The notes: a model not told the origin generated them from the sequence alone. A stretch of 20,098 nucleotides of DNA from SIAJ01 sp036266155 (GCA_036266155.1 DATANR010000460.1:1-20098), one strand, 5' to 3'. Positions 1 to 8,193 are shown, numbered from the stretch's first letter. Translations and numbers: made by a program.

Positions 1-57
1 CGCCGGACTTGACCACACCCAAGCCACGCGACGATAAGTAACCTCGAGGCGATTCAC

Positions 58-99
58 TCAGGCGTTCAGCGCGGCAACGTCACCGCGTTGAACGCCTGA
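58..99. repeat. long perfect-stem hairpin (possible terminator or element end)
   Basis: The arms at 58-74 and 83-99 are complementary over 17 bp with a single G-T wobble, around an 8-nt loop. The stem is far stronger than expected by chance. No clear T-run follows on either side, so a classical intrinsic terminator is uncertain. It lies just left of the transposase fragment and could belong to the sequence that the insertion element cut, or be a protein-binding inverted repeat. Confidence 0.55.
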
Positions 100-135
100 T
101 ATAGGCTTTATCTTTGGAGGCATTATGGCTGGTAA

Positions 136-558
136 ACGGAACTCGATCTGCGCTCGATCAAATCGGCAATGCAAATGCGTGAACTGCGCTGCAAGAAGCT
201 GGAGTTGGTCCGCAAGGAAGTTTGGACGCATGTCTTGGCCTACAACTTAATCCGCACGGTGATGGCTCAAGCCGCGGCGGAACACGACCTCCTGCCGCGG
301 TCGATCAGCTTCACGGGGACGCTGCAGACGTTGGTGGCCTTCCAGCCGCTCCTGGAACTCCGAGCGGCCGGCGATGCCGCGCACCCGTTCCGCCTGTACC
401 ACGAGTTGCTCCACGCCATTGCCACGCACCGGGTCGGGGACCGCCCCGACCGATTCGAGCCGCGGTTGAAGAAGCGGCGGCGCAATAACTACGACTACCT
501 GACACGGCCCCGAGCCGAAATCAAACGGAAGATGGCCAGACGGGGGGCCGAGAACTAA
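136..558 (+). pseudogene. IS4-type transposase, C-terminal fragment
   Basis: Only the C-terminal part of a DDE transposase remains. The reading frame is open from 136, just after a stop at 133, and starts with LDLRSIKSAMQMRELRCKK. That is the segment around the catalytic Glu-helix region of IS4-group enzymes, continuing as VRKEVWTHVLAYNLIRTVM and ending in the typical basic tail (YDYLTRPRAEIKRK, then RRGAEN and stop). A full IS4 transposase has about 350-450 residues, so roughly two thirds, including the first two acidic catalytic residues, are missing. The ATG at 169 is internal to the domain and has no ribosome binding site, so I do not consider this a functional gene. The family call is from remembered sequence similarity. 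The 5' break at about 133 marks an old recombination or deletion junction. Confidence 0.75.
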
Positions 559-732
559 GTGCCATTCGTCCGACACGCCGAAGCACTCTCAAAACGGTTT
601 CTATTTGAACTGATGTCCGTGCCGCAAAGCGGCGAAGCAAGTCCTTCACCGCCGAGAGAGGCGGCAACTCGCGTTCAACGATTTGCCACACATCTTCGCC
701 AAGGGTCAATCGAATCCATGAAACTCCGAAAG

Positions 733-759
733 ACGCCCTCCGCAACAAGCGGAGGGCGT
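733..759. terminator. hairpin terminator for the minus-strand gene ending at 786
   Basis: An 11-bp perfect GC-rich stem (733-743 with 749-759) closes a 5-nt loop. It lies 27 nt beyond the stop codon of the minus-strand gene. On the minus strand it is followed by CTTTC, on the plus strand by TTCC, so the T-tract is short in both directions. It probably ends transcription of the SSB-tail protein and may work both ways. Confidence 0.7.
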
Positions 760-785
760 TTCCTGAGACGGGTCGGATTGAATCG

Positions 786-1136
786 TCAGAACGGAATCTT
801 GCCGTTGTCTTCGGGCGCAGCTGGTTCCGTCTGGTCGTCTTCGATCGGCTGACCGGGCAGCGACGCCGAAGAAATGAACTGTTGAGCCGCCTGCAGTCCG
901 AGAATCAGCGCAGGCAAGTCAGAGGAGCGGAGCGAACCGGCATCCTTCCAGTCGCCGGTTTTCGGATCCCGGTATCGCCGGGGGGCGATAGTGACCGAAC
1001 GGAAATATTTGGGTCCGTTGTCGGTCTGGACTTCGTTGAGCCAGACCGCGACGCCGACGCCGCCGTGGAACGGACCGTATTTTTGTTCCGGGTGACGAGG
1101 TGCTATCGCGGTACGCTTACTTTTCGGTGCGGCCAT
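786..1136 (-). CDS. small conserved protein with SSB-like acidic C-terminal tail
   Basis: A 116-residue protein. The N-terminus (MAAPKSKR) is basic. A compact central region (residues about 18-90) contains likely beta-strands (GGVGVAVWLNEV, KYFRSVTIAPRRYRD), a TGDWKDAG turn and a C-terminal helix (LPALILGLQAAQQFI). The tail (IEDDQTEPAAPEDNGKIPF) is acidic and ends in Ile-Pro-Phe, the same last three residues as bacterial single-strand DNA-binding protein (SSB), which uses this tip to recruit helicases, nucleases and repair enzymes. The body does not read as an OB-fold SSB. A strand-strand-helix single-strand binder of the PC4 or whirly kind is possible but unproven. The start is an ATG with an AAGGAGG site 6 nt upstream. 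The gene diverges from the giant methylase/helicase gene, which suggests a shared role in plasmid or ICE DNA handling. Confidence 0.8.
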   Translation of the reverse strand: MAAPKSKRTAIAPRHPEQKYGPFHGGVGVAVWLNEVQTDNGPKYFRSVTIAPRRYRDPKTGDWKDAGSLRSSDLPALILGLQAAQQFISSASLPGQPIEDDQTEPAAPEDNGKIPF

Positions 1137-1302
1137 GATTGGCCTCCTTCGGGTTCGAGGAATCGGTGAGGAGAAAGAGCCGTCTCAGGCTTCCCTGGCA
1201 CCAACAAGGTGGCAAGCAGAAAACGATGACACAAAAACCGTCACGGCGCAACAGCGGATTCAGGTGAGGTTGATCCGCGCCACTTCCCCTCCTGATCGGA
1301 AA

Positions 1303-1313
1303 GGAGGACGATG
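1303..1313 (+). promoter_or_regulatory. strong ribosome binding site and ATG, out of frame with the giant gene
   Basis: AAGGAGG at about 1301-1307 with ATG at 1311 is the best translation start near the giant gene. The ATG reads into a frame that stops at 1521-1523 after 70 residues, while the giant gene is open in the neighbouring frame from 1274. One extra C in the C5 run at 1315-1319 would join the two, giving a protein starting MTPLYLANTPAL. The start codon may therefore be genuine and the frame broken by an indel, real or in the sequence. Confidence 0.6.
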
Positions 1314-1342
1314 ACCCCCTTTACCTTGCGAACACTCCTGCG

Positions 1343-4300
1343 TTGGAACGTGAGCAATCACCCCAAGGCGCGCAAGATCGAGCGGAGTTCTGTCCTCCGA
1401 CTCTGGATCCTGTGTCGCTGCAGCGAACGTTGCGGCAGGGTGTGCTCGATTTCTTTTCGGCACCGGACGAAAGTGTCGAGCCAGACGACCGTGTTCTCGC
1501 AGTGCCAACTCGGCAGCATCTAGACGCCACTTCCGACGGTGAATCGCAACACCAATCAGACGATGACTCGTCACGAGACGGTGCCCGATCACTTCGACCT
1601 GGCGAAGGGCTGTTTGGATACCAAGTGCCATCTGGCCGACGAAAAACGTTCGTGCCGAGGCCAGTCAACAGTGTCCAACAAAAATCTCTGCACCGTCGCG
1701 TATGGCCGGCACGCGAAGAACGGACGCTTTTCGATTTTCCTCCCGATGATCCGCTCAACGACGAGCCGCAGATACCGGCACTGGAGGCGAGGCCCCCGCC
1801 GACAGTCGCGCACATTGCCGTCGTTACCGAGGTCTCCGGTCCGCTAAATCTGTTTCGCTCCGAACCCTCTTTACTGTCTGCACCCCCTAGTCTTGCCAGC
1901 GGTGAAAAAGCCAAGGCACACGACATTATCGCCGCTATCCGCGTCCTCAAGTCCATCGAGGAAGACCGGCGTGAGGCTACTGAAGAAGAGCGATGTGCAC
2001 TCTTTCGCTTCGCCGGGTTTGGCCCGGTCGCGCTGTCGATCTTTCCCGATCCCGTCACCGGGCGATTCAAAGACGCGAGTTGGCAGGCGATTGGCGAAGA
2101 GTTGCAGTCGCTCACGACACCGGAGGAATACGAGAGTGCCAAACGCACGACGTTCAACGCCTTCTACACGTCCCCGACCGTCATCGCGGCGATGCATGAA
2201 GCCATGGGTCGATTGGGACTTCCCGAAAACGCCACCGTTTTGGAGCCTGGCTGCGGCACGGGCAATTTCATGCGTCTGGCGCCGGGGCTTCGCTTCATTG
2301 GCGTCGAGTTGGACAGCCTTTCCGGCCGCATTGCGAAGGCACTTCACCCAGGTCACGACATTCGCATCGAGAACTTTCGCGACACGCGCCTGCCCGAGGG
2401 CAGCGTTGATGGAGTGATCGGCAACGTTCCCTTCGCCGACCTCAAGCTTGAGTATCGTGGCCAGAAATTATCCCTGCATGACTTCTTCTTTGCGAAATCG
2501 ATCGACGCACTCAAGCCCCGAGGAGTCCTGGCCCTTGTCACCACGCACTTTACGCTCGACAAACAGAACGCCGCACTTCGCGAATATCTTGGGTCCAAGG
2601 CGGATTTTGTGGGAGCAATCCGCTTGCCTTCGGATGCGTTCAAACGGGAGGGTACGGCGGTCGTCACGGACATCGTCTTCATGCGCAAGCGTGCCGATGG
2701 TGAATCCGCTCGCCATGAAGAAGCGGAATGGCATCGGTCGAGGCCGTTTGCCATCGACGGCGTCGAAGTCTCGATCAATCGCTATTTCGTGCGCCATCCG
2801 GAGATGGTGCTTGGTACCTGGACCCGCACGGACACTCTGTATGGAGAGGGCTACAGCGTCACCGGCAGCGGCGACCTCGCCCCGCTTCTGAAAGCCGCGA
2901 TCCGTCGCCTGCCGGAATTCGCCACCTTTCAAGCCTCACCAGTTCCGCAGCACCCGACATCTGCCTTCACGCCCCCGCCGCCGGAACGCCACATTGCAGA
3001 AGGCAGCTTTTTCATCGACGATCATCGGATCATCTGCCAGAGCATCGATGGACAAGCTGTTCCCGTCGTGTATGGCGGGACGACACTGCGAGCCGGCGGC
3101 ACCCACACCGGCAAGCGCCTGGCAGCACTCATTAGTTTGCGGGACATCGCCCGCCGCGTTTTGCGATCGCAGAACGACGGCTGGCCGGAAGCCGATCGCA
3201 GCGACGCCCGTAGGGAACTCAATCTGATCTATGACCGATTCGTCGCGACCTACGGCCCGATCAACAAGACGACGACCAGCGAATCAAAGGGAGGCGGTGT
3301 CATCCGTCGCATGCCCAATCTGGTGAAGTTTCGCGAAGACCCGGACGCGATGCTCGTGATGTCTCTGGAGAACTACGACGAAGCGACGGGTAAGGCCGCC
3401 AAAGCCGCCATCATGAGCAAGGACGTCGTCGGCAAAACTCCGCCGATCACATCCGTGCAAAGTGCCGAAGACGGCCTGCTCGTGTCCCTTAATCAACGGG
3501 GTGCAGTCGATTTGCCGTTCATCGCCACGCTTTACGGTAAACAAGAAGAGCAAGTCGTTTCCGAACTCGGCGACCTCATCTTTCATGATCCGGAACCGAA
3601 GGCCTGGCAGACGGCAGACGCGTACCTCTCGGGAAATGTCCGTGCCAAACTTGCGGCGGCGCTGAATGCCGGTCCGGCGTACGCACGGAACGCCGAGACT
3701 CTGGCTCAGGTACAGCCGGAAGACGTCCTCCCCGGTGACATCGATGCCAACCTGGGCGCGCCTTGGATTCCGGAGAGAGACATTCAGGCCTTCGCAGTCG
3801 AACTCTTTCGGGTCGAGGAATCGGCGATCCAGGTGGGGCACCTTTCGAAGGACGCAGTATGGAGCATCGTTGCCGACTACGCAGCGGAGCGATCCGTTTC
3901 GGTGACGTCCGAGTACGGTACCAGTCGAGCCAGCGGGGCATGGCTTCTGGAACTGGCCCTCAACATGAAGACGCCCGTCATTTACGACACGGTCAATAAC
4001 GGCGGGCGAGACGAGAGAGTCGTCAACCATGAGGCGACGCTCGCTGCCCGCGAAAAGCAGAAGCTCATCAAGGAGAAATTTCGTGGGTGGCTCTTTACCG
4101 ATCCCGACCGGACCGAACGTCTCGTGCGTCTTTACAACGACACCTACAACAACCTCCGTCCCCGCCTCTTCGACGGCTCGCATCTCGACTTCCCCGGCAT
4201 GAATCAGACGATCCGGCTTCATCCGCATCAAAACGATGCCGTTTGGCGCGGGATGAGTTCGGGAAACACGCTTCTCGCCCAAGCGGTGGGTGCCGGAAAG

Positions 4301-6838
4301 ACGTTCACGATGGCGGCGACCGGCATGAAGATGAAGCAGGCCGGCCTCATCAAGAAGCCGATGTACGTCGTCCCGAACCATCTCTTGGAGCAGTTCGGCC
4401 GCGAGTTCATGCAACTCTACCCGAACGCCCGCCTGCTCATCGCCGGCAAAGAAGACCTGACCCGTGACCGACGAAAGATGCTGACCGCCAAGATCGCCAG
4501 CGGCGAGTGGGACGGCATCATCGTCACGCACAGTTCTTTCGAGCGGATCGGCATGTCCCGCGAATATCAGGAGCAGTTTTTGCAGCACCAAATCCAGGAA
4601 TACCAGAAGCTGATTTGCGACGGCGCGAGCAAAGACGCCACCCGCGCGCATCGCAATCTCATCAAGACGATCGAGAAGCAGAAGGCGGCACGCGAGGAAC
4701 GCTTGAAGGATTTGCTCGCTGAGGAAAAGAAAGACGACGGACTCGTCTTCAATGAACTCGGGGTCGACCACCTCTTTATCGACGAAGCGCAGTACTACAA
4801 GAACCTCGAAACTCCAACGAAAATGGAACGCGTCGCGGGCATTCAGACCGGCGGCAGCGAAAGAGCGTTCGACGTGTTCATGAAGGCACGCTTCCTGCAT
4901 GAGCAACACGCCGGGCACGGCGTCACGTTCGCGACCGGCACGCCGATCTCCAACACGATGGTCGAGATGTACACGATGCAGAGGTTCCTCGATCCCGACG
5001 GGTTGCGGAGCCGTGGGCTCGATCATTTTGATGCGTGGGCCGCGACGTTTGGCGAAGTGATCGACACGATGGAAATCTCACCGGACGGCAATTCGCTTCG
5101 TCCGCGAAGTCGCTTTGCCCGCTTCACGAATCTCCCTGAACTTCAGCAGATGTTCCGCGCTTTCGCCGACGTGCAGACGGCCGAGATGCTGGATCTTCCG
5201 CGGCCGCGCCTCGAAACGGGTAAGCCCATCGTCGTCGCGTGCCCGATGTCGGAGAAGCAACATGCTCTTCAACTGACACTCGTGGAGCGCTACGAACGAC
5301 TGCGGTCGCAGAAGGTGGATCCGCGAGAAGACAACGCTCTCTCAATCACGACCGATGGACGCAAACTCGCGATCGACGCCCGAATGCTCGACGGTCGGGC
5401 TCCCGATTTTGAGGGGTCCAAGGTCAATGCGCTCGTCGAGCATGCGGTCGCAAACTGGAATCGAACCGCTGCGACTCGTGGAGCGCAGATGATTTTCTGC
5501 GACATGGGCGTTCACTCGACGGCCTGGGGATATTCCGCCTACGACGACGTGATCTCGAAACTCATCGACCGCGGCGTTCCCCGCGAACAAATTGCCGCGA
5601 TCGGCGATGCTGATTCCGACGCCAAGAAACAATCGCTTTTCGAGAAAGTCCGAAGCGGCCAGGTCCGGGTGCTCCTCGGCAGCACACAGAAGATGGGTAC
5701 CGGAACGAACGTCCAAAAGCGTCTCGTCGCGCTCCACCACCTCGATGCTCCATGGAAGCCGGCCGAAGTCGAACAACGCGAGGGCCGCATTCTTCGCCAA
5801 GGGAACGAGAACGAAGTCGTTTCGATTTATCGGTACGTCACCGAAGGGTCGTTCGATGCCTACATGTGGCAGGCACTGGAAACCAAGGCCCGGTTCATCG
5901 CCCAGGTCATCACGGGTGAAAACGCCGCTCGAAGGGTCGAAGACATCGGCGGCCAGGAACTGTCCTACGCCGAGGTGAAGGCCATCGCTTCGGGCAACCC
6001 GGCGGTGTTGACGCTTGCCGAGGCCGATGCCGAATTGCAACGGCTGAGCGTTTTGAAAAAGAACCACATGGACGAACAGTACGTTGCGCGACGCAACGTC
6101 CGATCCTTGCCTGAAACGATTGCCAAACTGTCCGCGCGCTTGGCCAACCTCATGAAAGACATGGCCACGGTAACGGAACATGCGACCGCCCAGATCAGCA
6201 TCGGCGGTCGCACGTACTCGCGCGAGGACGCAGTCGCTGCCCTCGGCAGCCAACTGGATTCGTTGCTCCGCAACATTCGCGAAGCACGCCGTGTTCCACT
6301 CGGCACGTATCGCGGGCTGCGTTTCGGCATGGCGTTGCATCCGCAATTCACCCCGGACGTGTACCTCGAAGGTGCCGCGACGCGCCAATCGATGCTCTCC
6401 CGTGAACACCAGGGACCGCGTGCCGTTCTGAACGCGGTGGAACGCCTGGCCACGGCGTATGAATCCGAATGCGACCGCGTCCGGCAGGACCTCGCCATCG
6501 CGGAGCCGCAACTTCGCGACTACCAAGCGCGTCTCGGCAAGCCCTTCCTCCACGACGCCGTTCTCTCCGAACTCGCCAGTCTCCGTGACAGGCTCAGGGC
6601 CTGCCTCTCCGGTGCGAAGACAGAGCAAGGCACCGAACCGGAGCCAACCGCGACCGAACTCGCCGAGCAGATCAAAGCGCTCAGATCCGCCCAAACGATC
6701 GACACCAAACCAGAGCGTGCCGGCAAACGTACCTCATCCGCAGAAGAGCCGGTCACCGCGCGCATCCGTCGTCAGAGAGAAGCGATGCTTGCTTCCGTTC
6801 CCTCAGTCGCCGAGTTCGCCATTCGGGCGAAGGAATAG
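1343..6838 (+). CDS. giant DarB-like N6-adenine DNA methylase fused to SNF2-type helicase
   Basis: A protein of about 1831 residues counted from the TTG at 1343. That TTG has no ribosome binding site; the likely true start is ATG 1311 if one C is missing from the run at 1315-1319, which would give 1842 residues. Residues 1-180 are low complexity. A DNA methyltransferase domain follows: SAM motif VLEPGCGTGNF at 299-309 and the catalytic (N/D)PP(Y/F) variant NVPF at 361-364. The long middle part is not recognised. The SF2 helicase has Walker A VGAGKT at 982-987, box II DEAQ at 1147-1150, motif III ATGTPISN at about 1197, and the motif VI arginines in EGRILRQG at about 1480-1487. The C-terminal 300 residues are helical. 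This architecture is known from phage P1 DarB and from many plasmid/ICE proteins, where protection of incoming DNA from restriction is the best-known role. The stop lies 61 nt before a GC-rich hairpin. Function here is inferred from domains. Confidence 0.85.
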   Translation: MEREQSPQGAQDRAEFCPPTLDPVSLQRTLRQGVLDFFSAPDESVEPDDRVLAVPTRQHLDATSDGESQHQSDDDSSRDGARSLRPGEGLFGYQVPSGRRKTFVPRPVNSVQQKSLHRRVWPAREERTLFDFPPDDPLNDEPQIPALEARPPPTVAHIAVVTEVSGPLNLFRSEPSLLSAPPSLASGEKAKAHDIIAAIRVLKSIEEDRREATEEERCALFRFAGFGPVALSIFPDPVTGRFKDASWQAIGEELQSLTTPEEYESAKRTTFNAFYTSPTVIAAMHEAMGRLGLPENATVLEPGCGTGNFMRLAPGLRFIGVELDSLSGRIAKALHPGHDIRIENFRDTRLPEGSVDGVIGNVPFADLKLEYRGQKLSLHDFFFAKSIDALKPRGVLALVTTHFTLDKQNAALREYLGSKADFVGAIRLPSDAFKREGTAVVTDIVFMRKRADGESARHEEAEWHRSRPFAIDGVEVSINRYFVRHPEMVLGTWTRTDTLYGEGYSVTGSGDLAPLLKAAIRRLPEFATFQASPVPQHPTSAFTPPPPERHIAEGSFFIDDHRIICQSIDGQAVPVVYGGTTLRAGGTHTGKRLAALISLRDIARRVLRSQNDGWPEADRSDARRELNLIYDRFVATYGPINKTTTSESKGGGVIRRMPNLVKFREDPDAMLVMSLENYDEATGKAAKAAIMSKDVVGKTPPITSVQSAEDGLLVSLNQRGAVDLPFIATLYGKQEEQVVSELGDLIFHDPEPKAWQTADAYLSGNVRAKLAAALNAGPAYARNAETLAQVQPEDVLPGDIDANLGAPWIPERDIQAFAVELFRVEESAIQVGHLSKDAVWSIVADYAAERSVSVTSEYGTSRASGAWLLELALNMKTPVIYDTVNNGGRDERVVNHEATLAAREKQKLIKEKFRGWLFTDPDRTERLVRLYNDTYNNLRPRLFDGSHLDFPGMNQTIRLHPHQNDAVWRGMSSGNTLLAQAVGAGKTFTMAATGMKMKQAGLIKKPMYVVPNHLLEQFGREFMQLYPNARLLIAGKEDLTRDRRKMLTAKIASGEWDGIIVTHSSFERIGMSREYQEQFLQHQIQEYQKLICDGASKDATRAHRNLIKTIEKQKAAREERLKDLLAEEKKDDGLVFNELGVDHLFIDEAQYYKNLETPTKMERVAGIQTGGSERAFDVFMKARFLHEQHAGHGVTFATGTPISNTMVEMYTMQRFLDPDGLRSRGLDHFDAWAATFGEVIDTMEISPDGNSLRPRSRFARFTNLPELQQMFRAFADVQTAEMLDLPRPRLETGKPIVVACPMSEKQHALQLTLVERYERLRSQKVDPREDNALSITTDGRKLAIDARMLDGRAPDFEGSKVNALVEHAVANWNRTAATRGAQMIFCDMGVHSTAWGYSAYDDVISKLIDRGVPREQIAAIGDADSDAKKQSLFEKVRSGQVRVLLGSTQKMGTGTNVQKRLVALHHLDAPWKPAEVEQREGRILRQGNENEVVSIYRYVTEGSFDAYMWQALETKARFIAQVITGENAARRVEDIGGQELSYAEVKAIASGNPAVLTLAEADAELQRLSVLKKNHMDEQYVARRNVRSLPETIAKLSARLANLMKDMATVTEHATAQISIGGRTYSREDAVAALGSQLDSLLRNIREARRVPLGTYRGLRFGMALHPQFTPDVYLEGAATRQSMLSREHQGPRAVLNAVERLATAYESECDRVRQDLAIAEPQLRDYQARLGKPFLHDAVLSELASLRDRLRACLSGAKTEQGTEPEPTATELAEQIKALRSAQTIDTKPERAGKRTSSAEEPVTARIRRQREAMLASVPSVAEFAIRAKE

Positions 6839-6899
6839 CTATCTCACCTCACAACGGTCCGACTGCAATTCAACAGGCACGCAGCCTGAACAAACGAAA

Positions 6900-6922
6900 C
6901 CCCGGCAGCAATGCTGCCGGGG
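6900..6922. terminator. GC-rich terminator hairpin between convergent genes
   Basis: A near-perfect palindrome of 11+11 nt (CCCCGGCAGCA and its complement). On the minus strand it is followed by TTTCGTTTG, which fits an intrinsic terminator for leftward transcription. On the plus strand no T-run follows, so its action on the giant gene would be weaker. It sits between the plus-strand gene ending at 6838 and the minus-strand gene ending at 6985. Confidence 0.75.
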
Positions 6923-6930
6923 AACGGTTC

Positions 6931-6948
6931 AAAAAGCCTCAAGGGCTT
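6931..6948 (-). terminator. second terminator of the minus-strand small gene
   Basis: On the minus strand AAGCC, a 5-nt loop and GGCTT form a short stem followed directly by TTT (five Ts counting the last stem bases), 37 nt beyond the stop codon at 6985. With the hairpin at 6900-6922 it makes a tandem stop for leftward transcription. Confidence 0.6.
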
Positions 6949-6984
6949 CAAGAGGCAAAGTTCAGGATTTCCGAGGAGGGCATC

Positions 6985-7155
6985 TCACTTCTTGGACGTT
7001 GCCGCCTCCTTGTTCTTCACCGCGTGAGGCGGCGAATCACGCCAGCCAAAGATCACCCACAGGAAGATCATCACGACTAACCCCACAACCAGGGCGGGAG
7101 CCACAAATCGCAGGGGATAGGCTTCGCTGGCTTCGGGCTCTGTTTGCTGTGTCAC
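6985..7155 (-). CDS. small single-span membrane protein (56 aa)
   Basis: A 56-residue gene starting with GTG at 7155, with a GAGG ribosome binding site about 6 nt upstream. It begins MTQQTEPEASEAYPLRF, an acidic N-terminal stretch. One clear transmembrane helix (about residues 17-38, VAPALVVGLVVMIFLWVIFGW) follows, then a short polar, lysine-rich C-terminal tail (VKNKEAATSKK). The reading frame has the composition of a genuine membrane peptide, starts with a ribosome binding site and ends before two terminators, so it is very likely real even though it is short. The function is unknown. It follows the ParB-like gene on the same strand with a hairpin between them, so it may have its own promoter. 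Confidence 0.72.
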   Translation of the reverse strand: MTQQTEPEASEAYPLRFVAPALVVGLVVMIFLWVIFGWRDSPPHAVKNKEAATSKK

Positions 7156-7213
7156 TTGCGTCCTCTAACCCCGGACCGCCGGGGACGGCTGCCTCGTATA
7201 TGGAAGTCGCATA

Positions 7214-7256
7214 AGGCAAGCGCCCTGTCCACGATGAATGGAAACAGCGCTTGCCT
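7214..7256. repeat. inverted repeat between the ParB-like gene and the small membrane gene
   Basis: A perfect 10-bp stem (7214-7223 with 7247-7256, AGGCAAGCGC) encloses 23 nt that can pair further (TGTCC with GGA and ACA). The flanks are not T-rich, so it is either a weak terminator of the leftward ParB-like gene or an operator or partition-type binding site. The choice cannot be made from sequence alone. Confidence 0.45.
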
Positions 7257-7386
7257 CACCTGAACCTTACCCGTGGTCCGAAGGAACACCAAACGCACGA
7301 TGCCATGATTCGGGGGAAAGCGCAAGGGAAAGGCGTGAAGCTCAACTGCTGCACAGGCCGATCAGGAGAAGAATGTCGCGCGTGAA

Positions 7387-8193
7387 CTATCGTTCGTCTT
7401 TTGCCTTCTTCTTGATTTGCGCTTGGAGTTCGGTGAGCACCGCGAGGGCGTCTTTGTCGGAGGCGGTCTTCTTTCGAAAGGCGATCGTCACGAGTGCGGC
7501 GGAAGTGGTATAGCGAAACTTTGCCCCGACCGGTGCACCGCGTTTCGCCTCACCGCGCTGCTCCTTCTTCGTTTCCTGGACCAACTTCTCTGTTTGGATG
7601 GCGGTCATCTGCTTGCTCTTGATCTCGACCATCGCCTCCTGTTGGTCCTCTTTTGGAAGTTGAGCGATCGCGGTGAGGTGCCGCTTCGATATTAGGCCGG
7701 TCTTGTCTTGGCGGGCCTCACGCTGGATGAGCGGGTTGACCTTCAAGAGCGAAAGCAGCCTGGAAATCTCGCTCTCGGGTTTCCCGGTGAGTTCGGCGAT
7801 CTTCTTCTGCGAGAAACCAAGGCCGTCGCGCATCTGGGCGAGGGCGTCAGCCAGGTCGTACGGATGCAAATCAGCCCGCTGCCAGTTTTCCACGACTTGC
7901 CTGACGAGAATCTCTTGGTCTTTCGGAGTCTGTACCCAACACGGGATCTCCTCCATGCCAGCGGTCGAAGCGGCCTGGAAACGGCGCTCTTGCGGTGCAA
8001 GGTACCCCTTCCGGAAACGCTGCTCGGTACCCTCCCGGAACCCTGGTGTGGGAACTTGGCGGGACTCTGGAAAGCCGCATCCCGAGTGGATTCCACGCAT
8101 TTCTGGTACGGCGTGAACCGCGGTTGGGTATAGGATGATTGAAACGCTGAAGAAGAAAATCGAACCTTCCGACTCCGACATACGCGGCGGCAA
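7387..8193 (-). CDS. ParB-like partition/regulator protein, N-terminal part disrupted
   Basis: The C-terminal 200 residues read as a ParB/Spo0J-type protein. They contain ERRFQAASTAGMEEIPC (the end of the N-terminal CTPase/DNA-clamp domain), VVENWQRADLHPYDLADAL, then the helix-turn-helix (GFSQKKIAELTGKPESEISRLLSLL) and the following helices ISKRHLTAIAQLP. The last 50 residues (AALVTIAFRKK, DALAVLTELQ) are a small C-terminal domain. The first 65 residues are not recognisable: the usual NxxQPR and QPI-V-R motifs are absent in all three frames, and GERR has become QERR. No convincing ribosome binding site precedes the TTG at 8193 or the ATGs at 8181 and 8100. The gene is therefore either a 5'-damaged pseudogene or a shortened version that starts internally. 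DNA binding could survive, but the CTP-binding pocket is probably lost. Confidence 0.65.
   Translation of the reverse strand: MPPRMSESEGSIFFFSVSIILYPTAVHAVPEMRGIHSGCGFPESRQVPTPGFREGTEQRFRKGYLAPQERRFQAASTAGMEEIPCWVQTPKDQEILVRQVVENWQRADLHPYDLADALAQMRDGLGFSQKKIAELTGKPESEISRLLSLLKVNPLIQREARQDKTGLISKRHLTAIAQLPKEDQQEAMVEIKSKQMTAIQTEKLVQETKKEQRGEAKRGAPVGAKFRYTTSAALVTIAFRKKTASDKDALAVLTELQAQIKKKAKDER

Noticed and set aside
125..250. Short gene with a good ribosome binding site at ATG 125
   Set aside because: After four codons it reads out-of-frame transposase DNA and stops after about 41 residues, so it is listed only as a junction.
1436..1456. Possible beta-clamp binding motif (QGVLDFF) near the N-terminus of the giant protein
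   Set aside because: It matches the QxxLxF pattern only loosely, lies in a low-complexity region, and such short motifs arise by chance.
3284..5026. 580-codon open frame on the minus strand
   Set aside because: It is fully antisense to the helicase part of the giant gene, has no ribosome binding site or recognisable domain, and is explained by the codon bias of the high-GC plus-strand gene.
5342..6694. 450-codon open frame on the minus strand
   Set aside because: It is antisense to the conserved helicase motifs and C-terminal part of the giant gene, with no domain or start signal.
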